A stretch of 64,000 nt of DNA. It comes from Norana najaformis (Eukaryota; Annelida; Clitellata; Crassiclitellata; Hormogastridae). Shown here piece after piece: positions 1 to 15,000 of this stretch (within the stretch, counting starts at the first letter, position 1; each line of letters opens with the position of its first letter). The translations under genes and the position numbers were made by a program. The notes under the pieces were generated by a model that searched no databases, was not told the DNA's origin, and saw only the letters and a program-made list of their open reading frames with translations. The stretch lies in NCBI GenBank assembly GCA_964023275.1, contig OZ029916.1:36953727-37017726 (forward strand), given 5' to 3'.

Positions 1-3000
1 TCATGACATCGGCTGGTGGTGCCGGTTGCAGCAATAATTTCAGGTAATACATGGCATATTTCTGGAAAAAATAAATCATGTACATAAGAATGCACAAAGC
101 CAAGAAAAACTGACCCTGCTGTAAAATGTCGCCTGTCACAGAAACCATTAGCAGGTATTCTTAAATGAACTAATCCCTGCTCCAACCTAATCACTGTTTG
201 ATACTCATTGAATATTCACATACACTGGAACTATCATAATACTGCTACCTTTTGGAGCAATAACATGTACCTTGTTATACGGAAGTAGCATTAATATGAG
301 GTCATGTTCTAAATTCAAATTTGGATCCATAATCCTGATCACATTATATCAGAATTCATATCGTAATGAAGCATGTTATATGGAGGTTCAGATGTACAAT
401 ATATACAAAGTATTCAATGCAATGAAGTCTTTTTATAATGCTACTTTTGGCAGGCACTGGCTTAGGAAGCCTCATGCAAAATTAAAGTGTACGAAGTATA
501 ATAATTTAAGGCAACTAAATGAAACTAATTTTGACCTGTCAGTATTCTAAAGCTGATAGTAATTTTTCATATAAAATACATGTCAGCAGTGATGTCATGT
601 GACACGTTGAACTGGAACCTATTTAGCCTGAGTTTGAGGTTAAACTTTAGCATTTAATCAAAACTGCAGCATAACTTTAAATGCACCTAAATTTCTCCTG
701 GCAAAAACTGAAATTACCTCAATGGCATCTCTTAAATCATCTCGTTCGTGCAGTTTCTTGATCACACGAATGGCATTATTACGCACCTGAAAATGGTTTA
801 CATTTCACAAAGGTTTAAATTTTACAACTGTTAAAATTTGTAATGATTTAAATTTAAATTGGTTTAAAATTTACAGCGTTTAAGTTTAGCAGTGGATAAA
901 ATTTTACAATGGTTTATGTTTTAAGAATGATTCATATTTTATAAGGGTTTAATTTCACAAGCAAATAAATTCTACAATAGTTTACAATTCAATGGACGCT
1001 TGAAAGAATGACAAAACAATGAATTATGATATAAGTGGTAACTGAAGATTAAGCAAATTTGATACAACCTCAGTTAGCAGTTAAAGCGGTGTTTGTTATC
1101 AATGGCTGACTTTCAGTGACCTTTCTTTACTTGTCCAAATGTAAATTAACTACAAATGTCATATGACAGAGAAATACACCAATCAGTTACCTCCACTTTC
1201 TCATGTGATGTGAAATTCAGGAGAATGTCAAGGAATTCCAGCTTCATGCACGGTCGCTTGACGATCAGTTCCTTCAGAGTCGTCATCCCCAAGTAGATGC
1301 GAGTCTTGCCACAAAACAAATTCGAATTTACTAAATGAACTAAATAATTTCTCACAATCTAAGCTGAACAGTGCTACACGTGACATGTTAGTAACAGACT
1401 CTCTGACTTCATGATTAAAACAAGAATTAATCTGAAATCTAGTGAATGCCCACTTGCGGTTGCTGGACCTGCTGCATCGAACAGTTTTCCTGAGAATGTC
1501 AAGCTTTTCACGATCACTTGACAACTTCACATCATGGCTCAAGACATTCCTTTTAAATGTCTTATTTCACTCTAAATTTTATGTACAGGGCCTCTTCTTC
1601 TGCCTCGGCTGTGTTAAAGCATTAAACAAACGGTCTAATTTTTTTAAACATTAAAACAAGCTTGTTTGAGAGCACACATTTAATTGGACAGTTTTATAAA
1701 TCTGGTGCCAGAAAAAACCTCTAAGTTATAAAATGCAAACTTGCAACTGGACATCTGCCTCATTCCACACGAAATTGAAATAAATCTGAGTTATCCAGTT
1801 GCAATGATACTAAAACACAGAATTTCAACAGATAACCGATCTCTGCAGGTGGAAAGGTAAATGAGCCTTTAAGTAGAACAAAGATAAGCAATGAGAAATG
1901 AAACCTTCGTCAGAATCTACGTGGTGACAACTTACGTCATCTTGACAGTACTGTTTCAGGATTTCAATGGCACTCGATGTTATGCTGGGTGCTTCCATGA
2001 TTATTCGACTAAAGAGCCTGTCAGATGAAAATAATTGCATACATTACAAAGTGAAAGTCAAGAGTGCATTCAGATTACAATCATGTCCATATATATATTT
2101 TAGACACATTCTTTGGTTTGATTTCGATTACTACTTAATTCAATCCTTTCGTTTAGTCATTGTGTGTTCACTAATTTGTCTGTGTTAATTCATTAGTTCA
2201 TTCATAGATTAGTTCAATACTGTATTTTCATGCATATATCCCATGCAGTAAGAGATTTGACAAACCCTGCACCTGCCTCCCTTCGAATTATCTTGGTGCA
2301 CCACTTTACAAAGATGATCACCACCCACTAACTGTATTTTCCGGACTGTACAGTATTGATGGTACCACAAGTTGCAATCGATAAATAAAATTTGTGACAT
2401 GTGGCAAAATTAGAAATGATTCTAAAAATTAATCTGTTCTGATTCAATTATTTTTTACACTTTCAAAAATAAAGATTTGTTAATTTTGCTGTCATTTGCA
2501 TTGGTATCAGATTTCACAGTGCTACTTTAAAACAACAACCAGCACAGAATCTAAATAAAGCAACCAAAATACCATATAGAATGCACTCGCAAACTATTAC
2601 TAAAAATTAGCCTTGTTAGTGCATGAAGGAAAACCTAAGCGTATTCTTAGTCTAAATATATAATAACTGATACAAAAGCAGATGTAGGCTAATGTTCATG
2701 CACTAATGCAGTCTTTGCCTGGCACGATAACGATTAGGTATGCGTTATAAAAACAAATGCGTCTCATAATTGCACCGGAAGCAAACTCATTTCCACAGAC
2801 GGTCTCTTTGTCATCTGTAGCAATTACATTATTGACTTAAACAAAACATTGCATTCAATACATTGCTATGTTATCGATAGAAAGGTTGAAAACTCCAAAT
2901 TTCCATTAAGTTAAATGAGAATGTAGTAAAAATACATGTGCCAATTCAGGTGTTGTAGGACATATGGCAGATGGAACGAGTATTTGGTATGTGCAGGTAT

Positions 3001-6000
3001 GCGGAATATACATGTGTGCAGGTTACACCAAACTTTTTAACATGTTTAGCTATGTTCTGGGCGGTATATGCACGAAAACACAGTAAATCATTCATTTACT
3101 CATTCGTTCATTCAGAACATTACCGAAGCTCTTTCTCTGCATATTGTAAAGATCACCATTAAGGTGACAATGCATTACTGGAACGCTTTAGAGAAACGTG
3201 AAAATGCACTGCTTAAAACTACAAACGCTAGAGAAAAGGTTGACAAGGAATCAATTATGAACTTTACTTTGTCCATTGATTAAACTGTGATCCAGATTAA
3301 AGAGATTCCTCAGATGTAAACACAGCTGCTCTAACTGATGGATTGAATATGATCACATTTACTGCAGATCAAGAGCTTAACTGTATGCTCACCCCTCTTT
3401 CTGATCTGGCTTGGACAGAAGGGTTGTCAGCACTTGGGTGAGGCAGCTGTTGTAATTTGCAATTGATGGCTTGTCTGGTAAAGCTGCTGCCAAGTTATAA
3501 CCCTGGTAGTTGGCATACTCTTGGTGGATCCAAGCCAGTGCAAGGTCAGCACGATTGCGCAGGTCTGCGAAAATGTAGTCCATCAATTCTGAAAAGAAAA
3601 CATAAAAAAATTCATGTCAGCTGTTCCACCATCTATCTATCTATCTGTCCAGCCACCACCACGGCCACCGCCACCACCACCACCTCGTGCAATACAGATT
3701 TAATCACAACTAAGAGAATTCACCATCAGCTTGAATCAAATTCTACAACCTCTCAGCAAAGGCTACCTTTCTAATCAACTCACGCTAAATTCTTACCATC
3801 TCTCAATTGGCCGCCATACATGGAAACAAGGCTTACAAGAATTTTTGTGCGTACATCCGAAACACTGCCAGACTGAGCAGCTTCTGAAAACAGAGGAAGA
3901 AAATAATTTTTCAACTAATGACACTTTACAAATAACTTCTTATCTCTAATCACCAATGAATAAATAACCTAATCTATTTTGAAAACTTTTAGTGTCACTG
4001 TAATAGCACACAAGGCACCTACCACTTGTTGCTTCTAAGTAAAATTGACAAGCACACCAGTATTTCAAATAAGGCTGTTTCAAAACCAGAAGGACAGTGC
4101 ATTTAGACATCTGAACAGATACCACAGAAATTACAATATGGAAAAGACATAACCTAATCTGTGAAAAAACATAAGACAGAAAAGATAGGAAAAAAGAAAA
4201 GGCAAAGTGGACAAAGCCATCAAAATGGTGCTTGCTTTATAAACTGGACCAAAACTGATGCAAGAGTCCAGTTTGTGAGTCTTGAGTCCTGATTGAGGAA
4301 ATCCAAAGTTCAATAAATTTCTCTGGACCCTTCTTACAATGCTAAAAAATTACATAATTTAGGATCACTCTTACTGACTGTGCCATGTCAGAATTTGTCT
4401 TGTAATGGTAGATATTCAACAATAATTATAAACATCTAGGCTTACTGTCGGCAGCTAGAATGCGTCGAAATGACGCGATAGCCATAGAGTCCGACTGTGA
4501 CCGTGATAAAGGCTTCGTCACAGAAGACAACTTGAACTGAATGATGCCTTTGCGCGTCACCTGCTGCACCTGAAAAACACACATCACCTGACATACATAA
4601 ACACATACTTCACATACATAAATGCACACCTGTACATACACATACACGCAAATACCTATATAACAGACAAGTGCATACACACCTACATACATATATATGT
4701 ACACTACATTCTACAGTCTGCTGGTTCCTCACTCATGTAAAATTATGCACGTGACTTTGTTGGACTGTCTTTCTGGAACAAATCTTCCTCAGAAAATCCA
4801 AACTTTTCTGTTTGATGCAGCTAAATAAACATTTCAGCATAATCGAAGTCACATCTTTCCAGATCTGTCAGACAGCTGTTTGATAGAGGTCCAACTACAC
4901 AATGGTGCCCATAGTTTTTAATATGAAAGTGTCATTAAAAAGCCAACAAACTACAGCCAACATCATCCATTACTCTGGACAGTTAACTAAATACTGAAAT
5001 ATAACAACCTACCGCAGAGGCTGCCAACGTTACTGGTGCAGGTTGATTACTTGGAATGCTAGACGTTCCAACGGTTGAGCCTCCTGTTCAAACAGGATGC
5101 AAATACATAAATAAGCCACTTGAGTCAGGGCACCATATGCAAAAAGGTCATGACCTTTCAAGCCAATAACACAAAAATGGCATTATAAAGGCCAGAATAG
5201 CAGAAAAGACCTTTGTTTTGCCTACAGGATCTACCAAATATCCCTAGTGTAGGTCAAGAAATCTATAAAAAAATTCAACCTTTTCCGTTACTCATCACTG
5301 ACTTATTACTCAGCCATGAAATGGAGGCTATTACTAGTGAGAAATTATGAAACTTCAGGTGAGTTCTAAGCTCCTTACCTACAACAGTTTCGATGACTTG
5401 CTTTGAACTTGATATATCGTCTTCTTCCATTGGCTCTATTTCTTTTTCCTTTAAGAAAAAGAAGAGTTTATTTAATACAAGGGAATACGATTTTAGTGAC
5501 ATCCAAAACATCGTTAAGTCCCAACTCACAAGGAACCTTCTTATAATGCTACCATTGAGGCCATATGAAGTACCATGTTATAACGATGTCATGTTACAGG
5601 CCTAGTTAGATTATGTTATAAAAACAACTTATTTGCAGGATCCAGGAATAGCCTTCAGCACAAGCATACACGCTGCAACAGCTGCATAAACAACATTGCA
5701 GAACTGTCAAGAGTCAAACAGTGTTAAATTCTCTTTACTCATTAAGTATTGCATAAATTTTATTTAACATCATCATTTTAGCATTTGTTTTGATTTGCAT
5801 CATTTTCCATCCACGTTGTCATTTTGAAAAATCAACTTTCACTCATAAAAACTCAGTTTAGATGTTTCATTTTAAATATTTCAGTTCCTATTTTTATATA
5901 TTTAATATATTTAATATTTCGCTGTCAATGCACTTGCCTGAGTGGCCTTCACGTCCTCAAATTCTCGAAATCTAAGACCTAGAACAGACACAGTCACCTT

Positions 6001-9000
6001 GCCAGAACTCTAACCACATGTCACACTCCACACCGTCTGATCACTAGCTGTCGTTCTCTGCCCGACCTAAAAAGACTCGTTTCTGCAACATTTCTTACCG
6101 GCAGGTTCTGTATCTGCTTCTGGATTTCGATGATGCCCTTGCCCAGTCCTGCACTGGTCAGCTGTGTGGCAAGTAGCCTCGACATGTGCTTGATCTGGAC
6201 CTGGGTTCCAGCCGCAGCAATCGGAGTGTATGTCGCCTGGAACTGGGCCGGCATCGAGTCGGGCAGCATCACCTGAAAACAGAGAAACACAGTTTAGCGG
6301 GACTCTGACAATTATATTGGCTTTTTCTTGATAACAAGTTAAAATACAAATAATTAAATTGGTTTCTCCTTCTTGCAAACAAATGATAACAAATTACTCA
6401 ATGCTTCAGATAACAAAACTATTTCTTGACACATGATAAAAAAGTGGCAACAGCTGAGGTTAGCAAAAGGGAACACATTCTGCAATTAACAAGTGTCATA
6501 CAATCAACTGTTCATATTTTCAACAACAAATACAACAAAGTCTGTTATCACAAAATCAACAAACTACGCAAGAACCGTTTTAAAACAATACATTTGAGAA
6601 TCACATACAAATGCACTGCTTCTTGGAATCTGACAACTGTTTTCCAACAGATTACAATTTTTCACTAGAGTTTCACATCAAGCGACCATCAGTTGATGCC
6701 TAATTGTGCACTATGGTTATGGCACTACTGAAGTCATTAGATTTTATTAAATCAAAGCTTACTGTTGGTGCACAATACCATCAGTGACTTACCATGCTAA
6801 GAAGAACCAGATCGGTGACGTTCTGGGGTGTCATACGGGGAACGAGATCATCTGCAGTTATATCAATCGCTGTCTGCTGCTTCTGTGCCTCGCTTTCAAC
6901 CACTGGTGTCTTCGGTTTCACGGATGCGATGTTTGGTAACGTGGCGGTTGACGACGTCGTCTGCCATGGGATGATGATATCCTCATCATCTTCGTCTCGA
7001 ATTGGAATGACCTGCATGCAAAATAGTTAAGTACATGCATGTATCTGAGTATATAGGTTGTATTCATGTATGTATATATGTATTGTGATGATACCCCCTC
7101 TGGCTTGACATGCTATGGCACTGGTCCATTTTTCTTCTTTTCCTTGTGAACTTGGTCAGCCTCCTTCAGCCTCATCTTCTTTTCCACGGTAACGCAAAGG
7201 GCTCCTTAGCAACCTGTCTCCTGTCCTTAGAATCCTGTCTCCTCTACTCAGTGACCTGTCCCCTGTACTCATTTCTCTATCTACTGTCTCTAGCAACCAG
7301 CCTCCCTTCTTAGCTACATGTCTCCTTGCCCACCCAAAGAAGTTTATAAACATCAAAAACTAATAGACTTTTGTTGACTTAGTCCCTTGACAGATCACGG
7401 GAGCTTAGCTCAAACAGACGGAACCTCAAGTTGGGCGCTGTCAGAGGTCATCCTGTTGACATCATCAGTTGGACCAGCGGACCCGTTTATTACAGTATGT
7501 ACTACACTATGCATGTATGTATATATGTATCAAGATACTTACTACGTCACCTCTTATGGGCCTCTCGCAAGTGCTGTACATATTATTGTCTAACTGATCT
7601 AAACAGATGCAACTTAAAGTTGGATGAAAAAGTATGATGAACATCTCTAAGGCACCAACACACAGCCAGACACCATCTCATCTGCCTTGCATTTTCTCAC
7701 CTCTTCATGAATAATCTAACAGATCATCTAAATAATATGACTGAAGATTTGTAGACAGTTACTAAACTGAGAATATTTTTGAGCTGTTTCAAGAGTTTGG
7801 ACCTTTAACAAAGGACTGACACCACAGTCATTTGATCACATCAGACCAGATGACTGAAATTAATTCACTAGGGTTGATTACTCACCATCTCAGATTTTGC
7901 TTTCTTCCCATAGCCAGACACCATCTCATCTGCCTTGCGTTTTCTCACCTCTTCTGGCTTCGGCATACTCTTAGCCACCTGCAAAACATATTGTCCCTGA
8001 CTTTTGTTAATAATTTTTATCTGAGATAGAATTATCCCGCAGGGCTTGAAACTGCTTGGGGAATAAAAAATACTGTTATCAATAAATGGATACATAATAT
8101 TGTTATTTGCTTTAAGGTGTCAGGTAAAACTGCATGTGAAGATTGTTTTACATCTTATATGGGGGCCAGTAAAATGTTATTTAACTGATTGTCTGAATGA
8201 TTGATTAACTGATGATTGGCTCATTGACTGACTGATGATTAATTGACAGATTTAATGATAGGCCGACTGATGACCGATTTACTGAAGAACTGACTTATTC
8301 ATTGCTTGACTGACTATGGGACTGAATGACTGATGATTCATTGACTGACGGACTGATTGAATGCTTGATATCGTAAGGAGTTCTTTACCTCTGATTGGGT
8401 GGCACCGAGGTCGGTTAGAAGGGTCGTGATGTTCGACTGGACGTCGAGAGACGATGGAAGTCGAAGTAGAGACAACATTTGCATCTTGAGGTTCTTCCGG
8501 ACGCTGCTCACCTGCGACTTGGAAAGCGTCGGTGGCAGATTGACTGAAAACCAACATAGTCCCTTCCAGTAAGAAATTAGCTTTGATAGCCACGAAGTCA
8601 AAAACCAAAAATTATTTAGTAGTTTCCACTGAAAAAGGCCTGTAGATTTTAAAAAATACTGAAAAATGCCTGTGCGATAACCTGTTCCTAAAACTCTCAA
8701 TGCTAACTCAATAAAAAGCAGTATAATAGTGATTTTAATATATATTACACTACAAAGTGCAGCACGGTGGTCTACTGTTAACGTGTTTGGTCAATGATCA
8801 TTGTGGGTTCAAAACTCCGTGTAACGACCCTGTTGCAACTTCAGGGAAATAAACTCTGTGGACACTATTATAAATCATGTACAAGACAATGTAGCATCTG
8901 TGCCAATAAAAAAGTTTCAAAACATTTCATTTATAATTTTTTTTTGTTTTAAAAAATGTTTAGAAAATTAGATCACAAACTACATGTAAAATACCTTTAA

Positions 9001-12000
9001 TGTAGTTAAATGAAGTGTAGGTAGTTAGACTTACGGTACTATGTATGGGTTTAATTAGAGAATCTTTAGGATAGCAGAAAATATTTAAAGTTATTGCAGC
9101 ATTATCCTGTTTATATGTGCAGGTTCACATGCCGTTTCTGCGGCTTGTCCCCAATGGATACCATGTTAACGGGTTCACACCATTGTGCATACTTATAGAG
9201 CACCACTACATAGAGCCTAACCATCAACTGAGGGCGCTAAGCAGTTGTACTTAAGAACTTGGACCAGTAAGAACAAGGGCTTTACACAATGACCACAACC
9301 TGCTCTGGATCTGCACGTCCTTGTGGCCATGGATGCAACATGTGCCATTCACCAGCACTTGAAAACTTCTCTCTTTTGCCAGGGCTGGAAGTATTTCTGA
9401 GTTAAGATCTTGAAGAGGCACTATATAAATGCCCTGAATGAAGAGAAATGGAAGCTTGAACCTGAGCTTTCCACATTATAAAGCAACCATTTTACCTAGT
9501 GGCCATCACATCCCACACAGTTTAGCCAGGTTTATTAAGCCAGCTGCAGATGCTGATCAGCCTTGCTTACCATGCAGCGACTCAAAAGCTTGAACGACTC
9601 TGATCATAAAGATCGGCCGACATCGGACTATGTTTGTCATGCTTCCCATGCATGTCATCAGGTTTACACTACAGCAGCAAATACAGACACATCTCTAATG
9701 TAATGTAATAAGATAGGATATATGCCACAATTCAACAGCAAAGCAGTTCAAAGGTGATTTGCATGGTCATGAAGGTTGGCATATGTGCAGCCATAATTGC
9801 TAAAATTTATTCTAGTTAGCTCATGAGTAAAAGCCAAATTAACACAGCACCCAACATGACTGTCTCCGATTTCATTGAAAATTAAAAATTGATGGGCAAC
9901 TTTCGAAACCAAAATTTAGATTTTTGAGTCAACCCATGCCTGAGATAAAAGTCATTGAACAGTGACCAAAACAAATCTACCTGCAAGGTCATTAACTCAT
10001 TACCGACCGCACGGTACTAATCGGTAGTAACGTCAGCCGACCACACGGTACTAATTGGTAGTAGATGGGACTAGTCATATCGTAACCTCTTGTTTATTTG
10101 TAATCCTTATAATTTTAGAATTCTACGTCATTTAGGCAAATAGGTATAATTTTAATCCATATTACATCAGCAGAATCCCTGGAAAACACCTCAAAAATAT
10201 AAAAACCAACCAATCAAAATGGGCATTTAAATCGGCCAGCGTGTAGTTAAAAATGGATATTTAAATGTCCCAAAATGGCGAAGCGTTGTTTACCGGAGGA
10301 AGAAATTCGCCGATCGATCGACGAATGGTCGTATATTAACGAAAGTTGTGATTCTACTGATGAATAAAACGTGTCAGATGGATCACACGAGACTGTTGGC
10401 AATACGAAGTGAACAAGTGGCACACTGATATGGAGTTTGATGACAATGGCATCCGCTATATGCCTGCGGCGATTGTGGGTCAGTTTTCAGTTACCCAGAA
10501 AATGTTGTGTTGAGAAATATAATTATAGGTTGGAAAAGAAGAGAAGATAAAATGATAAAGAATGGTGTTTACCTTATGTATATATGTCAAACACTGACAC
10601 AGATATCACAAGTTCAGTTAGTTTTGCTTTTAGGCTGTAATTTTCTTCAGTTTTTACCCAACAGTCTAAATACTAAAAAAATTGTATATCTTTCAGTTTT
10701 GAAAATATTTTTAAAATTTCTGTTTGGTTCTATCTGGCAACAATTTCTGCACATTTCTTGTGCCTAACTACCATATGTTGTCACTTACAATTCTTATGTA
10801 GACTGTCTTGAAGGTAAACATATAACAAATTTTTGGGGTACAGTTGGGGGCAACTTTGGATATCCCAAAACAAATTTTCCCCAAAAAACTTGACAGATGA
10901 ATGGGGAGAGGAGATAAAATGCTAAAGAATGGTACTTACCTTATGCCTACATGTCAAAAACCAACAGAGATATCATAAGTTCAATTTGTTTTACTTTTAT
11001 CCTTTTTCCTGTAATTTTCTTCAGTTTTTATGACAACGGTCTAAATACTAAAAAAATTGTATCTCTTTCAGTTATGAAAATATTTTTAAAATTTCTGTTT
11101 GGTTCTATCTGGCAACAATTTCTGCACATTTTTTGTGCTCAATTTATATATGTTGTCATTCAAAAATTTTTGTAGACTGTCTTGAAGATAAAAATATAGC
11201 AAATTTTTTGGGGGATATAGTTTGGGGCAACTTGGGGTACCCCAAAATTTCTTTTTTCAAAAAACTTGACAGATGTTTGGGAAGAGGAGATAAAATGCTA
11301 AAGAATGGCGCTTACCTTATGTCTACATGTAAAAAACTGACAGAGATAAAACAAGTTCAAAATTTTTATTTTTTGGCCGTTTTTGCCAAAAATGTGCGGT
11401 CGTGAGGGGGTAGGTGAAAAAATTTCTGCGGTCGTTAAAGGGTTAAACACATGAAACTGCTGTATCTTGGGTTCTATAGCACGTAGAGAGGTAATACCTA
11501 CATCAGACTGAAGGTAATTGTAATCCCAAGATTTCTACAGTGCCCAATGAAAGCCGCGCAGCGGGGATCAGCTTATTCACAGGCGCTCAGTCAAAAAAAA
11601 TCGCTAGGCCTAAGGGTTCGGTTCCAGGCCACGATCCAAGAGCCAGGCAGAGAGACAGCATGGCAGCTACGGTGGGTGATGTTTGAGGTTGGAGAGGAGA
11701 GACAGGTAAGAGGAAGAAGGGGTGTCAGGATAGGATCTGTAGAAGAGGAATGTTTTGAGTTTTGAGTGAAAGGCCGAAGCAGAAATTGCAAGTGGTGGAG
11801 CACTGGTGAGTTTGTATGATGGGTCAGAAAACTGTTGCCGTTCTGGGGGGAGTTTATTCCAGAGTGGTGGGGCAGCTATGGCTATGAAGCGATTACCAAA
11901 TTTTAAGGATGAGGTCACTGGAGGGCAGAGAAGTGATAAGACAGAAGAAGAGCGGGCTGAGCGAAGATGAAAGCTCTACCTGGGCAAATTAATAACTATA

Positions 12001-15000
12001 TTAAATAAACTATAACAGTGCCAACTCTGAAATTTTCAGCACTTGTTCACCACACCAAGTTGATTACGCAGAAACAATGATAAAATCCGGTTTGTGCAAA
12101 CTGACCTAGGCCTAGACTAAGAGTTTAAAATTGCTTAGCATTTTATTGTTAATAATTATTAAGGATTGTAGTTAATATGCATAGACAGAGCTTTCAGTTA
12201 CTTCAGTTCTGTGTAAATATTATCTCCCCAGGTGCTACAGAACTTGGTATACAGCAGTTTGACCCACACGGATTGATGCATTTTGGTCAAAGTTCAATGA
12301 CCTATATCTCAGACATGTGTTGACCCAAAAATCTAAAATTCTGATTTTGAAAATTTCTCATCTAGAAAAATTACTGTGTCAATTTTAAGCAAAATCAGAG
12401 CTGGTCATGTTGGCGCTGCGCTCATTTGGTGTGGAAAAACTCTCATAGAATCGTTTTATGCAGTCTAATCTTTCATAATGTTTCTCACTCCCACTTTTGC
12501 CTTTTTGGCATTTATGCAGCTATCTGTGTGACTTTGTGTCCATTAAATATTTAAAAAATAATAATCTGTCAAGTTGTGGTGTTTGGGCAAGCCACTGCAT
12601 ACATTCATTTAAAAGAACTGCCTTTCATGTATATAACAGATACAGGCACTGAAGTGCAATGTGTACAAACATTTATATAGCACATTTTCACAGCCCTTCA
12701 AACACTTAAACAGCACATACAGTCAAACTGTTGCTAACCTAGAAATATGCTGCGACGACTGATAAGCCATCAGTGTGTCAAACGCCTGCCTTCCTTCTTC
12801 TTCCAACTTCTTGGCCTTCAGCAGCAAGTGGTTTTCTGGGATGCAGTCGAGGCAGGGCTCACAGCTGTTGGCTTTTGCTACTTCAGAGTCCTGCAACAGA
12901 ATTTAACACTTAAGTTACTAATTTTTAATCCAATCTTTAAACTTCTACATTGCCATTATATCAATGCAAAAGGGAACAACTGATGGCATACAAAGATACC
13001 AGCTCGCATTTCCGTGGCATAACTTACACCTATAGTGTGGTCAACAACGCATTATACAGTCAATTGGCCAATCTAAAAGTGCACTTAAACGCTCCAGCAT
13101 TAGTTATCCCATGCATCACCAACATCTACTGTAGAGTTTGCATTACAACAATATGTGTTACATGGAGATTCCAGTCTAACCTGGGCCAGAATGATCGGAA
13201 AACCATACCTGTTTGTAAATGGAATCGATTTTGATCTGACGTTCAATAACTATTCCACAATATTTGACGTTAAAAATTTTAGTAAGAGTTTGAGGATGGC
13301 TGAAAGAATGCCTGAAGAATGGGTCTCAAGAAAGGCACTGCATGGACGATCCAAAGGAAAGACAAGCAGAGGAAGACCAAGACTATGATGAATAGAAACT
13401 ATACACGGGGACATTAAAAACTCAGACCAAGCATTAGGAAGCTGTTGGACTCGAAGAATTTTTAACAAGAACGATCATTCATTAGCACACGTTGCCCTAT
13501 ATGAGCTGGTGCCAAGTATAGTACTCATGATGATGGTATCACTTACTGTAGTCTTGTAAGAAAGCATGATAACAATGTTCTCGAGAAACTTTATGGCATG
13601 CGTTCGGATGCTACAGAACATGAACAAACATAACGGACACTCATTTAATAACCAAGCATTGCCACAATATCGCTGATTTTGGCCCTACACCGTCTGGCAC
13701 CACAAAAGGTAAGAGATTAGATCTGATCAAGACTATTTGCTTCCACCATAGAAGGAAACAGATCAGATTAGACCAAAACTATTTGTTCCTCACCAGAGAA
13801 GGCTATGGATTACATTAGGTCGAGACTATCTGTTCCTTCAAATGCAGAAAATAGAAGTTCCAATCTCAACTTAGAGATGCAAATTATGGCTTCAAAAGTC
13901 ATCATTTCTCAAATCTTTTACAAGTATAATGTGCAAATTAAAGGTAAGGTCACTGCTTTTAAATAAAGCAACAATTTAAAACTTTCTAACGAGGATTCTC
14001 ACCCGTCATTATCAGATTCGATCATGTCCGTGATCATCGCTTTGATCTTTGTGATCGTCTGCCATGTTTGCTTCATTGCATCAGAAATTGACTTGGATTT
14101 TGCCAACCACTGAAAAAGGCAAGGATGGGACTTGAAACTCAAACAGAGGAAATAATTCAATTCCTAACAAAGCATCAATGGACAAATTATAACAATAGCA
14201 ACAAAAGTACTTGTCATTTGAAAAACTTATTTGTCCAAAAAATCTTGGAAAATTGGATCATTTAACACATGAATTACCTAAGATGCAATGAAAAGTGCCA
14301 AACCAGTTATGTCAAAATATCTTTTACGACCATTCTCTTTTTCTCCTCTCATCTCAACATTTTTCACCCATCTGCACTTTTATGATGAATTCATTACTTA
14401 GCATAATATAAATACCTGATTAATAATATGAATAAAATTCAATGCATGCACAGCACCTTTTTATCAGCTGTGCTAGTACACTACATAAATGTTTTTCTTT
14501 TTTTGATGATTATTACAATTCAAACCAACACGGAAATTGAAAACAGACCAGTAGTGCACTTCGGTAAATCTGTGCCATGCAGAGGACTAGCTTTTTAACA
14601 ACAGCAACGTTTTCATCGGCCATCATGATATTCAGGATGCATGATAATCGAACTAACAACTCCGGATCCACTTTGCTGAGACCAAACACAAGAGTTACAC
14701 TAGTTAATAATTTATCATCAGTGTAATTTTATGTAATGTAATGCTTAACTGGAATTTGTGTTATAATGAAGTAAGTCATAAGGAGCTTGTTGCTCAGGCA
14801 AGATGTTTGATAGGTTCTTAAAAGATGCTATATAATATCCAAATACAAACATGCATACATACAACACACACACACAAACACACACACATACACACACACA
14901 CACACACAATCCACTGAACAAGTTCAAAGAATAAACATCAGATCTCTGCAGTGTTGAAAATGGTAAGTAAATCAGTAACTTTTTAAAATTAATTTGAAGC

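Larger units (their letters stand above)
9996..11442 (+). mobile_element. Non-autonomous piggyBac-type element
   Basis: The element is 1,447 bp, flanked by TTAA on both sides (9992-9995 and 11443-11446), the target-site duplication diagnostic of piggyBac transposons. Terminal inverted repeats: CTCATTACCGACCGCA at the left against CCCTTTAACGACCGCA read inward from the right (13 of 16 match). Subterminal direct repeats with CACGGTACTAATYGGTAGTA follow at the left end. Inside are the first 30 codons of a transposase-like reading frame and a triplicated AT-rich block in place of the rest of the gene. It sits in the symplekin intron between exons 8 and 9. It cannot move without a transposase supplied elsewhere. 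Confidence 0.8.

Noticed and set aside
9120..9420. Missing symplekin exon sought here
   Set aside because: The exon with [13 protein letters not shown] was found at 9571-9668 instead, with correct phase to both neighbours.
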